A model generated the notes under the pieces. That model was not told where the DNA came from and did not search any database. It worked only from the letters and a program-made list of their open reading frames with translations. From Streptomyces varsoviensis (lineage in GTDB: Bacteria > Actinomycetota > Actinomycetes > Streptomycetales > Streptomycetaceae), in contig NZ_JOBF01000001.1 in the NCBI RefSeq assembly GCF_000718635.1, forward strand, positions 62,001 through 126,000: a stretch of 64,000 bases of DNA. Reading direction: 5' to 3'. Made by a program: the position numbers and the translations under genes. Numbering within the stretch: position 1 is the stretch's first letter; each line of letters starts with the position of its first letter. Positions 27,454 to 37,554 of this stretch are shown here, piece after piece.

Positions 27454-29220
27454 GTGGCAGCCCACGACGACGACATCAACCGCGGCATCCGGCCGGGGCG
27501 AGGGTCTGAGGACCCCGCCGGTCAGGTTGCCTATCTTGAGCAGGAAATCGCCGTCCTGCGGCGCAAGCTCGCCGACTCGCCGCGTCACACGAGGATTCTC
27601 GAAGAGCGGATCGTCGAGCTGCAGACCAACCTGGCCGGAGTGTCCGCTCAGAACGAGCGGCTCGCCAACACACTCCGTGAGGCCCGCGACCAGATCGTGG
27701 CCCTCAAGGAGGAGGTCGACCGGCTCGCACAGCCGCCGGCCGGCTTCGGGGTCTTCCTGCAGGCGAACGAGGACGGCACCGCCGACATCTTCACCGGCGG
27801 CCGCAAGCTCCGCGTGAACGTCAGCCCGAGCGTCGAGCTCGAAGATCTCAGGCGCGGCCAGGAGGTCATGCTCAACGAGGCGCTCAATGTGGTCGAAGCC
27901 ATGGAGTTCGAAAGCGCCGGGGACATCGTCACCCTCAAGGAAATCCTTGAAGACGGCGAGCGCGCCCTGGTCATCGGGCACACCGACGAGGAGCGGGTGG
28001 TGAGGCTCGCCGAGCCGCTGCTGGACATCACCATCCGACCCGGCGACGCACTGCTGCTCGAACCCCGATCCGGCTACGTCTACGAAGTCATCCCGAAGAG
28101 CGAGGTCGAAGAACTCGTCCTCGAAGAGGTCCCGGACATCGACTACACGAAGATCGGCGGCCTGGGCAACCAGATCGAACTGATCCGCGACGCGGTCGAG
28201 CTCCCCTATCTCTACCCCGACCTCTTCAAAGAGCACGAACTCCGGCCCCCCAAGGGCGTCCTGCTCTACGGCCCGCCCGGCTGCGGCAAGACACTCATCG
28301 CCAAGGCCGTCGCCAACTCCCTCGCCAAGAAAGTCGCCGAAGTCACCGGCAAGCCCGCGGGGAAGAGCTTCTTCCTCAACATCAAGGGCCCCGAACTGCT
28401 CAACAAGTACGTCGGCGAAACCGAGCGGCACATCCGCCTCGTCTTCCAGCGAGCCAGGGAGAAGGCCAGCGAAGGCACCCCCGTCATCATCTTCTTCGAC
28501 GAGATGGAGTCGCTCTTCCGCACCCGCGGCTCCGGCGTCAGCTCGGACGTCGAGAACACCATCGTCCCGCAGCTCCTCGCCGAGATCGACGGCGTCGAAG
28601 GGCTGGAGAACGTCATCGTCATCGGCGCCTCCAACCGCGAAGACATGATCGACCCCGCCATCCTGCGCCCCGGCCGACTCGACGTGAAGATCAAGATCGA
28701 GCGCCCCGACGCCGAGGCCGCCAAGGACATCTTCTCGAAGTACCTGACCCCGACCCTGCCGATCCACACGGACGACCTGGCCGAACACAGCGGCTCCGGC
28801 GCCTCCGCGGTCTCCGGCATGATCCAGTCGGTCGTCGAGCAGATGTACGCGGAATCCGAGGAGAACCGCTTCCTGGAGGTCACCTACGCCAACGGCGACA
28901 AGGAAGTCCTCTACTTCAAGGACTTCAACTCCGGAGCGATGATCCAGAACATCGTCGACCGTGCCAAGAAAATGGCGATCAAGGCATTCCTCGACCACAA
29001 CCAGAAGGGCATCCGCGTCGCCCACCTGCTCGCCGCCTGCGTCGACGAGTTCAAGGAGAACGAGGACCTGCCCAACACCACCAACCCGGACGACTGGGCC
29101 CGCATCTCCGGCAAGAAGGGCGAGCGGATCGTCTTCATCCGCACCCTCGTCACCGGAAAGCAGGGCGCCGACACCGGCCGCTCCATCGACACAGTGGCCA
29201 ATACCGGCCAGTACCTGTAA
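27454..29220 (+). CDS. arc: Proteasomal ATPase ARC (Mpa)
   Basis: 588 residues. Hexameric AAA+ ring that recognises pupylated proteins, unfolds them and feeds the 20S core. In order: an N-terminal coiled coil (about residues 22-90, which binds Pup), tandem OB folds (about 95-230), then the AAA domain with Walker A GPPGCGKT at 273-280 and Walker B Asp349-Glu350. The C-terminus ends GQYL, the Tyr-containing tail that docks on PrcA. The GTG at 27454 sits right after GGAGGAGGTGAGG; a TTG at 27436 would overlap that site. A terminator follows, so dop is transcribed separately. Confidence 0.97.
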   Translation: MAAHDDDINRGIRPGRGSEDPAGQVAYLEQEIAVLRRKLADSPRHTRILEERIVELQTNLAGVSAQNERLANTLREARDQIVALKEEVDRLAQPPAGFGVFLQANEDGTADIFTGGRKLRVNVSPSVELEDLRRGQEVMLNEALNVVEAMEFESAGDIVTLKEILEDGERALVIGHTDEERVVRLAEPLLDITIRPGDALLLEPRSGYVYEVIPKSEVEELVLEEVPDIDYTKIGGLGNQIELIRDAVELPYLYPDLFKEHELRPPKGVLLYGPPGCGKTLIAKAVANSLAKKVAEVTGKPAGKSFFLNIKGPELLNKYVGETERHIRLVFQRAREKASEGTPVIIFFDEMESLFRTRGSGVSSDVENTIVPQLLAEIDGVEGLENVIVIGASNREDMIDPAILRPGRLDVKIKIERPDAEAAKDIFSKYLTPTLPIHTDDLAEHSGSGASAVSGMIQSVVEQMYAESEENRFLEVTYANGDKEVLYFKDFNSGAMIQNIVDRAKKMAIKAFLDHNQKGIRVAHLLAACVDEFKENEDLPNTTNPDDWARISGKKGERIVFIRTLVTGKQGADTGRSIDTVANTGQYL

Positions 29221-29588
29221 CACCACCGTCCGGCTGCGGATGTCCTGCACGGGGCGTCCGCGGCCGGACGTATTTTTCGGCTCAACCAAAACCGCCCCAT
29301 ACCCACGGACACCGACGCACCCCACAGCGGTTCCGCGACATAATCCAACCCACCCCAACGAACCGCACCGAACGTCAACCCAGCGACCGCAGCGAAAACC
29401 GGACGCCCGCCCCAAGGGCCCGACCCGAGCAAAGACTGTAATGATCTCCCCACCGCCGCAAAGCCGTTCTAGGCTCTTCGGTACCGCCGCGAAGCGCAGT
29501 GGGGGATCGGGACCGCACACGGACCGGAAGCGCAGCGGTACTTGAGCGCCTACCCCATCCGGGGGCGCCGCCGGGCAAGGAGGGCCGC
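29221..29588. other. arc-dop spacer
   Basis: 368 bases. After the terminator at 29227-29277 comes a stretch with unusually many AAC/CCA runs. A TAGGCT -10-like box (29470-29475) and TAATGA (29439-29444) are candidate promoter elements for dop. No supported ORF. Confidence 0.6.
29227..29277 (+). terminator. Intrinsic terminator after arc
   Basis: A 14-bp stem with one mismatch (CGTCCGGCTGCGGA / TCCGCGGCCGGACG), 16-base loop, then TATTTTT, starting seven bases after the arc stop. Confidence 0.92.
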
Positions 29589-31100
29589 ATGACCGTACGG
29601 CGAGTAATGGGCATCGAGACGGAGTACGGGATCTCCGTCCCCGGCCACCCGAACGCCAATGCCATGCTCACCTCGTCCCAGGTCGTCAACGCCTACGCGG
29701 CGGCGATGCACCGGGCGCGACGAGCCCGCTGGGACTTCGAGGAGGAGAACCCGCTGCGCGACGCCCGCGGCTTCGACCTCGCTCGCGAATCCGCCGACTC
29801 CAGCCAGCTCACCGACGAGGACATCGGCCTGGCCAACGTCATCCTCACCAACGGCGCACGACTCTACGTCGACCACGCCCACCCCGAATACAGCTCCCCC
29901 GAGGTCACCAACCCCCGCGACGCCGTCCTCTGGGACAAGGCCGGCGAACGCATCATGGCCGAAGCCGCCGAACGCGCCGCCGGCCTCCCCGGCGCCCAGC
30001 CCATCCACCTCTACAAGAACAACACCGACAACAAAGGCGCCTCCTACGGCACCCACGAGAACTACCTCATGAAACGGGACACCCCGTTCTCCGACATCGT
30101 GCGCCACCTCACCCCGTTCTTCGTCTCGCGCCAGGTCGTCACCGGCGCCGGCCGCGTCGGCATCGGCCAGGACGGCCACGAACAGGGCTTCCAGCTCAGC
30201 CAGCGCGCCGACTACTTCGAAGTCGAGGTCGGCCTGGAAACCACCCTCAAACGGCCCATCATCAACACCCGCGACGAACCCCACGCCGACGCCGAGCGCT
30301 ACCGCCGCCTCCACGTCATCATCGGCGACGCCAACCTCTCCGAGATCTCCACCTACCTCAAACTCGGCACCACCGCACTGGTCCTCTCGATGATCGAAGA
30401 CGGCTTCATCGCCGCCGACCTCGCCGTCGACCAGCCCGTACGCACCCTCCACCAGGTCTCCCACGACACCTCTCTGCAACACCTGATCACGCTGCGCAAC
30501 GGCCGTACGCTCACCGCCGTACAGCTCCAAATGGAGTACTTCGAGCTGGCCCGCAAGTACGTGGAGGACCGCTACGGCGTCGACGCCGACGAGCAGACCC
30601 GCGACGTCCTCACCCGCTGGGAGGACGTGCTGAACCGGCTGGAGCACGACCCCATGAGCCTCGCCGGCGAGCTGGACTGGGTCGCCAAGCGCGAACTCCT
30701 GGAGGGCTACCGCCGCCGCGACGGCCTCGACTGGGACGCCGCCCGGCTCCAGCTCGTGGACCTCCAGTACGCGGACGTACGCCCCGACAAGGGCCTCTAC
30801 AACCGCCTCGCGGCCCGCGGCCGGATGAAGCGGCTCCTGGACGAGGGCGACGTCGAGAAGGCCCGTACGAAGCCGCCCGAGGACACCCGCGCGTACTTCC
30901 GCGGCCGCTGCCTGGAGCAGTACGCCGACGACGTGGCCGCGGCCTCCTGGGACTCGGTCATCTTCGACCTCCCCGGCCGCGACTCCCTCCAGCGCGTCCC
31001 CACCCTGGAACCGCTGCGCGGCACCCGCAACCACGTCAAGGAGCTCCTGGACCGCTGCCGCACGGCGGAGGACCTGGTGCGCGTACTGTCCGGGGGCTGA
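29589..31100 (+). CDS. dop: Dop, Pup deamidase/depupylase
   Basis: 503 residues, a glutamine-synthetase-fold carboxylate-amine ligase relative. The ATG follows [16 protein letters not shown] at the start carries the catalytic Glu/metal region; [12 protein letters not shown] and [17 protein letters not shown] are the nucleotide- and substrate-binding stretches. The segment [14 protein letters not shown] (about residues 42-58) lies where Dop has its characteristic loop and has no counterpart in the PafA paralogue at 36044. Dop removes Pup from substrates. Because this genome's Pup ends in Glu, its deamidase activity should not be needed here. Confidence 0.96.
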   Translation: MTVRRVMGIETEYGISVPGHPNANAMLTSSQVVNAYAAAMHRARRARWDFEEENPLRDARGFDLARESADSSQLTDEDIGLANVILTNGARLYVDHAHPEYSSPEVTNPRDAVLWDKAGERIMAEAAERAAGLPGAQPIHLYKNNTDNKGASYGTHENYLMKRDTPFSDIVRHLTPFFVSRQVVTGAGRVGIGQDGHEQGFQLSQRADYFEVEVGLETTLKRPIINTRDEPHADAERYRRLHVIIGDANLSEISTYLKLGTTALVLSMIEDGFIAADLAVDQPVRTLHQVSHDTSLQHLITLRNGRTLTAVQLQMEYFELARKYVEDRYGVDADEQTRDVLTRWEDVLNRLEHDPMSLAGELDWVAKRELLEGYRRRDGLDWDAARLQLVDLQYADVRPDKGLYNRLAARGRMKRLLDEGDVEKARTKPPEDTRAYFRGRCLEQYADDVAAASWDSVIFDLPGRDSLQRVPTLEPLRGTRNHVKELLDRCRTAEDLVRVLSGG

Positions 31101-31190
31101 ACCAGGGGACGAACCGGGGCTGAAAGGCCCGGCGCGTGGGAATCATAGAGGCGGTTCCCGGACGTTGGGGAAGTAAAAGGGCCAATGTCG

Positions 31191-31208
31191 GACCCTGCTT
31201 GTAGGGTC
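31191..31208 (+). other. Small hairpin in the pup leader
   Basis: GACCCT / AGGGTC with a six-base loop ends 35 bases before the pup ATG. A looser GGGAA...TTCCC repeat lies just upstream. It could be an operator half-site pair or an mRNA structure. Confidence 0.4.
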
Positions 31209-31243
31209 TGATCAAGTGCATCGAACCGAGCGGGGTGAGGTAG

Positions 31244-31462
31244 ATGGCGACCAAGGACACCGGCGGCGGACAGCAGAAGGCGACGCGCTCCACCGAGGAG
31301 GTCGAGGAGCAGGCGCAGGACGCGCAGGCCGCGGAAGACCTCAAGGAGCGCCAGGAGAAGCTCAGCGACGACGTGGACTCCGTCCTGGACGAAATCGACG
31401 ACGTCCTTGAGGAGAATGCCGAGGACTTCGTGCGCTCGTTCGTTCAGAAGGGTGGAGAGTGA
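31244..31462 (+). CDS. pup: Prokaryotic ubiquitin-like protein Pup
   Basis: 72 residues, mostly disordered, acidic and Gln/Glu/Asp-rich, with a helical central region (LKERQEKLSDDVDSVLDEID) that binds the ARC coiled coil. The C-terminus is KGGE: codons GGT GGA GAG then TGA. Glu rather than Gln means it is ligation-ready without deamidation; PafA joins this Glu side chain to substrate lysines. The ATG follows GGGGTGAGG. First gene of the pup-prcB-prcA stretch. Confidence 0.97.
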   Translation: MATKDTGGGQQKATRSTEEVEEQAQDAQAAEDLKERQEKLSDDVDSVLDEIDDVLEENAEDFVRSFVQKGGE

Positions 31463-31501
31463 TTTCACCTTTGAATCCAAGGCTTGAGGGGGAGCCGGGG
31501 A

Positions 31502-31793
31502 GTGTCTGAAGAGCAGGGGGAGAAGCGCTGCTCGCGGTGCAAGGAGCACCGGCCGCGGGCAGCCTTCGCGGCCAACAAGTATCTGCGTGATCTGTCTCGC
31601 GGCTCCAGCAGTGCATGTGGATCACTGCCATCAGACGGGTAGGGTCCGTGGCGTACTGTGCTTCAACTGCAATTCGGCCATCGGCAAGTTGGGAGACGAT
31701 CCCGGCACCTTGCGTCGGGCCATCGCATACCTGGAAGGAAACGCGTGGAAGCCAACACTCGTAGCTCAGGGCGTCTACCGGCTGCCTTCCTGA
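31502..31793 (+). pseudogene. Broken endonuclease VII (HNH) gene
   Basis: From the GTG at 31502 one frame reads VSEEQGEKRCSRCKEHRPRA and on to AANK, the N-terminal zinc-finger segment of endonuclease VII-like proteins. It then loses similarity and stops at 31640. A different frame picks up [20 protein letters not shown], then [11 protein letters not shown] and [16 protein letters not shown], the HNH core and C-terminus. Intact relatives, from memory, have about 60 further residues between the two parts. This looks like an internal deletion plus frameshift. The end overlaps the prcB start by 49 bases, so the 3' part is kept in place by prcB. Confidence 0.78.
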
Positions 31794-32590
31794 CGCCCGG
31801 CTCGTCCTCGTTCCTGGACTTTCTGACCGAGCACTCTCCGGAGCTGCTGCCAGGGAATCGGGAGGTGCCGTCGGTGCAGGGGGCGGTGGAGCTGCCGCAT
31901 GGGACGACCATTGTCGGGGTGACGTTCGAGGGCGGCGTGGTGCTCGCCGGGGACCGGCGGGCGACGATGGGCAATATCATCGCGCAGCGGGATGTGCAGA
32001 AGGTGTTCCCGGCCGATGAGTACTCGGCCGTCGGTATCGCCGGTACGGCCGGGCTGGCCGTGGAGATGGTGAAGCTGTTCCAGCTTGAGCTGGAGCATTT
32101 CGAGAAGGTGGAGGGGGCCACGCTCTCGCTGGAGGGCAAGGCCAACCGCCTGTCGACCATGATCCGCAGCAATCTCGGGATGGCCCTGCAGGGGCTCGCC
32201 GTGGTGCCGCTCTTCGCGGGGTGGGACGTGGGGCGGGGGAAGGGTCGGATCTTCTCCTATGACGTCACCGGCGGGCGCTCGGAGGAGTTCGGGTTCGCGG
32301 CCATCGGTTCCGGTTCGGTGTTCGCGCGCGGGGCGCTGAAGAAGCTCTACCGCGAGAACCTGACGGAGAGTCAGGCCATTACGCTCGTGACCCAGGCGCT
32401 GTACGACGCCGCCGACGACGACTCGGCGACCGGTGGGCCGGATCTGGCGCGCCGTATCTATCCCGTGCTCACCGTGATCTCCGATGAGGGGTTCCGGAGG
32501 CTGACGGAGGAGGAGGCGTCGGAGGCCGTCCGCGCGATCCACGAGCGGCGGCTCCAGGAGCCGGACGGCCCGCGGGCCGAGTTGCTCTAG
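31745..32590 (+). CDS. prcB: 20S proteasome beta subunit
   Basis: 281 residues from the GTG at 31745 behind GGAAGGAAA; the N-terminus [20 protein letters not shown] is the conserved propeptide start. A 53-residue propeptide precedes [10 protein letters not shown], so self-cleavage exposes Thr54 as the catalytic nucleophile. Conserved Asp and Lys (GDRRATMGN) complete the site. It forms the inner two rings of the core particle with PrcA outside. It overlaps the broken endonuclease gene. Confidence 0.96.
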   Translation: MEANTRSSGRLPAAFLTPGSSSFLDFLTEHSPELLPGNREVPSVQGAVELPHGTTIVGVTFEGGVVLAGDRRATMGNIIAQRDVQKVFPADEYSAVGIAGTAGLAVEMVKLFQLELEHFEKVEGATLSLEGKANRLSTMIRSNLGMALQGLAVVPLFAGWDVGRGKGRIFSYDVTGGRSEEFGFAAIGSGSVFARGALKKLYRENLTESQAITLVTQALYDAADDDSATGGPDLARRIYPVLTVISDEGFRRLTEEEASEAVRAIHERRLQEPDGPRAELL

Positions 32591-32668
32591 CCCCGCGGAC
32601 CTGCCGGAATGTTCCCCAGCCGCCGCTGGGCGGTACCCCAGCCACTGACAGAAAGGGACGGATAGCCG

Positions 32669-33466
32669 GTGTCGACGCCGTTCTATGTCTCACCCCAGCA
32701 GGCCATGGCCGACCGCGCCGAGTACGCCCGCAAGGGCATCGCGCGCGGCCGAAGCGTCGTCGTGCTTCAGTACACCGACGGCATCGTCTTCGTCGCCGAG
32801 AACCCGTCCCGTGCGCTGCACAAGGTCAGCGAGATCTATGACCGGATCGCTTTCGCCGCGGTCGGCAAGTACAACGAATTCGAGAATCTGCGGATCGCGG
32901 GTGTGCGCTACGCGGATCTGCGTGGTTATACCTACGACCGGCATGATGTGACGGCTCGCGGGCTGGCCAATGTCTATGCCCAGGCGCTGGGCACGATTTT
33001 CTCCAGTGCGGCGGAGAAGCCGTATGAGGTGGAGCTGATTGTCGCGGAGGCCGGGGAGGGCCCCGAGGATGATCAGATCTACCGGCTGCCGCATGATGGT
33101 TCGATCGTGGACGAGCATGGTTCGGTGGCGGTCGGTGGCAATGCCGATCAGATCAGCAGCTATCTCGATCAGCGGCATGTGGACGGTATGACGCTCGGCG
33201 AGGCGCTGAAGCTCGCCGTCGAGTCGTTGTCCCGGGACAACAACGGCGGGGAGCGCACGCTGACCGCCGAGCAGTTGGAAGTGGCGATCTTGGATCGTAC
33301 GCGGCCGCAGCAGCGGAAGTTCAAGCGGTTGCTGGGGAGTCAGCTCACGCGGCTGCTGGCGGATGGCGACGCGGGCGCGGTGGCGGCCGAGGACTCTTCG
33401 GAGCCGGGGTCGGCGAGCTCGGATTCGGGCTCGGATTCCGGGTCGGGCTCGGACGCCGGGGAGTAG
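32669..33466 (+). CDS. prcA: 20S proteasome alpha subunit
   Basis: 265 residues, GTG start. The N-terminal [23 protein letters not shown] forms the gating peptide and H0 helix; [19 protein letters not shown] is the alpha-type fold. No catalytic Thr, as expected. It forms the outer rings that gate entry and receive the Tyr-containing tail of ARC. The last 30 residues are a Ser/Gly/Asp-rich tail ([11 protein letters not shown]). It uses more T-ending codons than the genes before 31 kb. Confidence 0.96.
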   Translation: MSTPFYVSPQQAMADRAEYARKGIARGRSVVVLQYTDGIVFVAENPSRALHKVSEIYDRIAFAAVGKYNEFENLRIAGVRYADLRGYTYDRHDVTARGLANVYAQALGTIFSSAAEKPYEVELIVAEAGEGPEDDQIYRLPHDGSIVDEHGSVAVGGNADQISSYLDQRHVDGMTLGEALKLAVESLSRDNNGGERTLTAEQLEVAILDRTRPQQRKFKRLLGSQLTRLLADGDAGAVAAEDSSEPGSASSDSGSDSGSGSDAGE

Positions 33467-33548
33467 CCGGCGGCCCTTCGTTCGTGGTTCTTCGCGCCCG
33501 TGGCGGGCTGTTGTCCGCCGCGGGCGCGCCGCGTTTCGGGGGCGGCCT

Positions 33549-34634
33549 TCACCTGTCCGCGGGGGGCGGGGCCGTGGAGTCGCGTACGACCAGTTCGCCG
33601 GGGAGCTCGGTGGGTTCGGGGGCGCGGCCGTCGAGTACGGCGATGAGGGCCCGTATGCCGGCTTCGCCGACGGCGGCGGCCGGCAGCCGTACGGTCGTCA
33701 GTTCCGGTTCGAGGGCGGTGGCGAGTGAGAGGTCGTCGAAGCCGGTGATCGAGAGGTCGTCGGGGACGCGCAGTCCGAGACGTCGGGCGGCTTTGCAGGC
33801 GCCCGCGGCGATGAGGTCGTCGTCGCAGACCAGGGCGGTGGGGCGGGGGCCTGGTCCGCTGAGGGCGCGTTCGGCGGCGGCGCGGCCTTCGGTGACGCCG
33901 AGGGCGGTGGGTTCGGTGCGCAGGGTGGCGTCGGGGGCCTGGTGGACCGCGGTGGCGAGTGCTTCGGCTCGTACGTGGAAGGTCCATGAGTCGATGCCGG
34001 CGGCTATGTGGGCGAAGCGGCGGTGGCCGAGGGCGAGCAGGTGTTCCGCGGTGCGGCGCATGCCGTCGGCGATGTCGAGGTTGACGGTGGCGGCGGCGTC
34101 GGAGCGCAGGGGGTCGCTGTCGAGCATGACGAGGGGGAGTCCGCCGCCGCGGAGGGTGGCGAGGGCGTTCGCGGCCATGGAGGAGGCGATGATTCCGTCG
34201 ACGGCGGCGCGTGCGGAGTCGAAGGGGTCGCGGGCGGGGCCGATGCCGTCGGGGGAGGGGTAGAGGACGACGCCGACGCTGTGTTCGGCGGCGGCGTGGG
34301 CGGCTCCGGCGTGGACGCGGGCGAAGAACTCGTTGGTGAGGGCGGGGACGACGAGGAGGGCGGTTCTGGTGCGGCCGAGGCGGAGGTTGCGGGCGGCGAG
34401 GTTGGGGCGGTAGCCGAGTTCGCGGGCCAAGGCGCGTACGGAGTCGGCGGTGCGTTCGGAGACGCGGCCGCGCCATTTGTCGCCGAGGACGAGGGAGACG
34501 GTGGCCTGGGAGACGCCGGCGGCGCGGGCCACGTCGCGGCTGGTGGTGCGGTCGGCGGTGGGCCGGTGGGCCGGGGTGGTGGGTTCGGTTGTCGGGTCGC
34601 CGTGTCCGTGTGGTGTGCCGCCCTCGGCTGTCAC
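33549..34634 (-). CDS. LacI-family transcription regulator
   Basis: 361 residues, GTG start behind AAGGAG. Helix-turn-helix with hinge helix at about residues 28-85 (TSRDVARAAGVSQATVSLVL, then RPNLAARNLR), followed by the periplasmic-binding-protein-like effector domain (ALLVVPALTNEFFARVH; ALVCDDDLIAAGA; ITGFDDLSLATAL). It diverges from an MFS transporter with an inverted repeat between them, so it probably controls that gene. The ligand, likely a sugar or nucleoside, is not evident. Confidence 0.9.
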   Translation of the reverse strand: MTAEGGTPHGHGDPTTEPTTPAHRPTADRTTSRDVARAAGVSQATVSLVLGDKWRGRVSERTADSVRALARELGYRPNLAARNLRLGRTRTALLVVPALTNEFFARVHAGAAHAAAEHSVGVVLYPSPDGIGPARDPFDSARAAVDGIIASSMAANALATLRGGGLPLVMLDSDPLRSDAAATVNLDIADGMRRTAEHLLALGHRRFAHIAAGIDSWTFHVRAEALATAVHQAPDATLRTEPTALGVTEGRAAAERALSGPGPRPTALVCDDDLIAAGACKAARRLGLRVPDDLSITGFDDLSLATALEPELTTVRLPAAAVGEAGIRALIAVLDGRAPEPTELPGELVVRDSTAPPPADR

Positions 34635-34725
34635 GTCGCCGCTCCTTCGTTCCCCGTTCGGTGCGGTGGTGAGCTTATCGGGGGTGGACCGGGGGTTGTT
34701 GGCCGTGATAGGTGTGACCCCGAAC

Positions 34726-34737
34726 GTTATACGTAAC
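34726..34737. promoter_or_regulatory. Candidate LacI-type operator between regulator and MFS gene
   Basis: GTTATACGTAAC has arms GTTA / TAAC around TACG. It is AT-rich against its surroundings and lies in the divergent promoter region, 92 bases from the regulator start and 38 from the MFS ATG. Confidence 0.45.
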
Positions 34738-34774
34738 ACCTCGGGCGTGGTCAGGGGTCGTGAAGGGGCGGGCG

Positions 34775-36034
34775 ATGGCGGCGGGCTATGGGGATCTGTT
34801 GCGGACGCGGCACGCGGCGCGGTTGTTGTGCGGGACGCTGCTGGGGCGGCTGCCCAATGCCACCGCCACGCTGGCGATCGTGCTCTTCGCGCGTGCGGAG
34901 GGCGGTGGATACGGGCTGGCGGGGGCGCTGACGGCGGTCTACGGGGTGGGGAACGCGGTCGGTCAGCCGCTGCTCGGCCGGGCCGTGGATCTCTACGGGC
35001 AGCCGAGGGTGATGCTGCCGGCGTCGGTGCTGTCCGCGCTGTCGGTGGCGCTCTTCACGGTCTGCGGGCTGAGTCCGCTGCCGGTGGTGTTCGCCGCGAT
35101 GCTGCTGGCGGGGTTCTTCACGCCGCCGCTGGAAGGGGGGCTGCGGGCGCTGTGGCCGAGCGTGCTGGGGCGCGAGGACCGTATCCACGCCGCGTACGCG
35201 CTCGACGCGGTGGCGCAGGAGGTGATGTTCGCGGTCGGTCCGCTGCTGGTGACGCTTCTGGTGGCGGCCTGGTCGCCGACGGCCGCCCTGCTGGCCGTCA
35301 ACGCGCTCGGGATCGCGGGCGCGCTGTCCGTGGTCGTCTCCCCGCCGTCGCGGCGCTGGCGCAGCGCGCCGCGTGAGGCGCACTGGCTGGGGGCGCTGCG
35401 CTCGCCGGGTCTGCTCGTGCTGCTCGGTTCGTTCTTCTTCGTGGGCCTGGCGCTCGGTTCGATCGCGGTGGCGGCGGTGTCGTACGCGGAGGGGCATGGC
35501 GGGGGCCTGGTGTCGAGCTATCTGCTGTCGGGGCTGGGCGTGGGGGCTCTGGTCGGGGGTGTGGTGTACGGGGCGCGGCAGTGGCCGGGCGTTCCGGAGC
35601 GGCGGCTGCGGCTGCTGGTGACGGCGCTGGCCGCCGGGTATCTGCCGCTGATGCTGGTGCCGGGGGTCGTCGCGATGACCGCGTTGGCGGCGTTGGCGGG
35701 GGTCTTCCTGGCGCCGGCGCTGGCGTGCGCGTTCGTCGTGGTGGACCGGCACGCGCCGCGGGGGACGGTGACGGAGGCGTTCTCCTGGCTGGTGACCAGC
35801 TTCGGGGTGGGGGCGGCGATCGGGGGCGCGGTGGTGGGGCCCGCGGTGGAGTACGGGGGGACGGCGGCGGGTTTCGCGGTCGCGGGTTTCGGGGGGTGCG
35901 CGGCGCTGGCCGTGCTGCTGGTGACGCGGGGCTTCCTGGCGGTCGCCGAGGGTCCGGTGGTGGGCGGACGGGGGGCGGAAAATGATCGAAACGCGGTTGT
36001 CGAACCCGGTTTCAGAGCAGGCCATCAGGCGTAA
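34775..36034 (+). CDS. MFS transporter
   Basis: 419 residues and about 12 hydrophobic segments, with the cytoplasmic loop GRAVDLYGQPRVM between helices 2 and 3 matching the MFS signature. ATG at 34775 follows AAGGGG; a GTG at 34760 would add five residues. The substrate is not recognisable; divergence from the LacI regulator suggests a sugar-like solute or drug. The gene ends ten bases before pafA and contains its likely promoter. Confidence 0.86.
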   Translation: MAAGYGDLLRTRHAARLLCGTLLGRLPNATATLAIVLFARAEGGGYGLAGALTAVYGVGNAVGQPLLGRAVDLYGQPRVMLPASVLSALSVALFTVCGLSPLPVVFAAMLLAGFFTPPLEGGLRALWPSVLGREDRIHAAYALDAVAQEVMFAVGPLLVTLLVAAWSPTAALLAVNALGIAGALSVVVSPPSRRWRSAPREAHWLGALRSPGLLVLLGSFFFVGLALGSIAVAAVSYAEGHGGGLVSSYLLSGLGVGALVGGVVYGARQWPGVPERRLRLLVTALAAGYLPLMLVPGVVAMTALAALAGVFLAPALACAFVVVDRHAPRGTVTEAFSWLVTSFGVGAAIGGAVVGPAVEYGGTAAGFAVAGFGGCAALAVLLVTRGFLAVAEGPVVGGRGAENDRNAVVEPGFRAGHQA

Positions 36035-36037
36035 TGT
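36010..36037 (+). promoter_or_regulatory. Candidate pafA promoter inside the MFS gene end (leaderless)
   Basis: TTTCAG (36010-36015), 16-base spacer, TAATGT (36032-36037), then six bases and the pafA ATG at 36044. The -35 and most of the -10 lie in the last codons of the MFS gene. No ribosome-binding sequence precedes the ATG. Confidence 0.52.
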
Positions 36038-36043
36038 TCAGTC

Positions 36044-37405
36044 ATGGACCGCCGCATTTTCGGGCTGGAGAACGAGTACGGCGTCACGTGCACGTTCAGG
36101 GGACAGCGCCGACTGTCACCTGACGAAGTGGCGCGCTACCTCTTCCGCCGAGTTGTTTCCTGGGGCCGCAGCAGCAACGTCTTCCTGCGGAACGGCGCCC
36201 GTCTCTACCTCGATGTGGGTTCGCACCCGGAATACGCGACTCCCGAGTGCGACAACGTGACGGAGCTCGTCACCCACGACAAGGCGGGCGAGCGCATTCT
36301 CGAAGGGCTCCTCGTCGACGCCGAGCGCCGCCTGCACGAGGAGGGGATCGCGGGCGACGTCTATCTCTTCAAGAACAACACCGATTCGGCGGGCAACTCC
36401 TACGGCTGCCATGAGAACTACCTGGTCGCCCGGCACGGGGAGTTCTCGCGGCTCGCGGACATCCTCATTCCGTTCCTCGTCACCCGGCAGTTGCTGTGCG
36501 GTGCGGGCAAGGTGCTCCAGACGCCGCGCGGCGCGGTGTACTGCGTCAGCCAGCGGGCCGAGCACATCTGGGAGGGCGTCAGTTCGGCCACCACGCGCTC
36601 GCGTCCGATCATCAACACGCGTGATGAGCCGCACGCGGACGCCGAGCGCTACCGCCGGCTGCATGTGATCGTCGGGGACTCCAACATGTCCGAGACGACG
36701 ATGCTGCTGAAGGTCGGTGCCACGGATCTCGTGCTGCGCATGATCGAGGCGGGCACGGTGATGCGGGATCTGACGCTGGAGAATCCGATCCGGGCGATCC
36801 GCGAGGTCAGCCACGACATAACGGGACAGCGCAAGGTGCGGCTCGCCAGCGGGCGCGAGGCGTCCGCGCTGGACGTGCAGCGCGAGTATTACGAGAAGGC
36901 CGTCGATTTCTGCGAGCGCCGCGGGATTCGTACGGGCACGGTCGAGCGGGTGCTGGAGCTGTGGGGCCGTACCCTCGACGCGATCCAGGAGGAGGACCTG
37001 GACCGGATCTCCACGGAGATCGACTGGGTCATGAAGTATCAGCTCATCGAGCGGTACCGGGCCAAGAACAACATCACGATGTCGCATCCGCGGGTGGCTC
37101 AGATAGATCTCGCGTACCACGACATCCACCGTCGTCGGGGGCTGTATTACCTGATGGAGCGGCGGGGTCAGGCGGCGCGGGTGTGCGACGACTTGAAGAT
37201 CTTCGAGGGGAAGTCGGTGCCGCCGCAGACCACTCGGGCGCGGCTGCGCGGTGACTTCATCCGGCGGGCGCAGGAGCAGCGCCGGGACTTCACCGTGGAC
37301 TGGGTGCATCTCAAGCTGAACGACCAGGCGCAGCGGACGGTGCTGTGCAAGGACCCGTTCCGGTCGGTGGACGACCGGGTGGAGAAGCTGATCGCGGGGA
37401 TGTGA
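36044..37405 (+). CDS. pafA: PafA, Pup-protein ligase
   Basis: 453 residues. It activates the C-terminal Glu of Pup with ATP and links it to substrate lysines. Same fold as Dop: [18 protein letters not shown] with the metal-binding Glu at the N-terminus, [29 protein letters not shown], and [20 protein letters not shown], the last shared almost word for word with Dop. It lacks the Dop loop. Located past the LacI/MFS pair rather than beside pup, as in other Streptomyces. Confidence 0.96.
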   Translation: MDRRIFGLENEYGVTCTFRGQRRLSPDEVARYLFRRVVSWGRSSNVFLRNGARLYLDVGSHPEYATPECDNVTELVTHDKAGERILEGLLVDAERRLHEEGIAGDVYLFKNNTDSAGNSYGCHENYLVARHGEFSRLADILIPFLVTRQLLCGAGKVLQTPRGAVYCVSQRAEHIWEGVSSATTRSRPIINTRDEPHADAERYRRLHVIVGDSNMSETTMLLKVGATDLVLRMIEAGTVMRDLTLENPIRAIREVSHDITGQRKVRLASGREASALDVQREYYEKAVDFCERRGIRTGTVERVLELWGRTLDAIQEEDLDRISTEIDWVMKYQLIERYRAKNNITMSHPRVAQIDLAYHDIHRRRGLYYLMERRGQAARVCDDLKIFEGKSVPPQTTRARLRGDFIRRAQEQRRDFTVDWVHLKLNDQAQRTVLCKDPFRSVDDRVEKLIAGM

Positions 37406-37483
37406 TCCCGTATCTGTGCAGGGGCTGTGTGCCCGCTGTGCGCCGGTGTCGCGGACGCCGGCGCACAGCCGTGTCCGGCTGGG

Positions 37484-37511
37484 TTGATAGGCGGTGCGCA
37501 GGCCGTAGAGT
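37484..37511 (+). promoter_or_regulatory. Promoter of the first FKBP gene
   Basis: TTGATA (37484-37489), 16-base spacer, TAGAGT (37506-37511): the best vegetative promoter match I found in the window, 44 bases upstream of the ATG. Confidence 0.7.
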
Positions 37512-37554
37512 GGCGGGCGTTCCCCCGCCGCCCCCTCTAGCCCGAGTTGGACTG

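Noticed and set aside
31502..31793. Programmed frameshift joining the two endonuclease VII parts
   Set aside because: No slippery sequence is visible, and the middle of the domain is missing, so a frameshift alone would not restore a normal protein.
29589..37405. dop and pafA as a recent duplicate pair
   Set aside because: They share fold and one nearly identical stretch, but the N-termini, the Dop loop and the C-termini differ as expected for the ancient paralogues.
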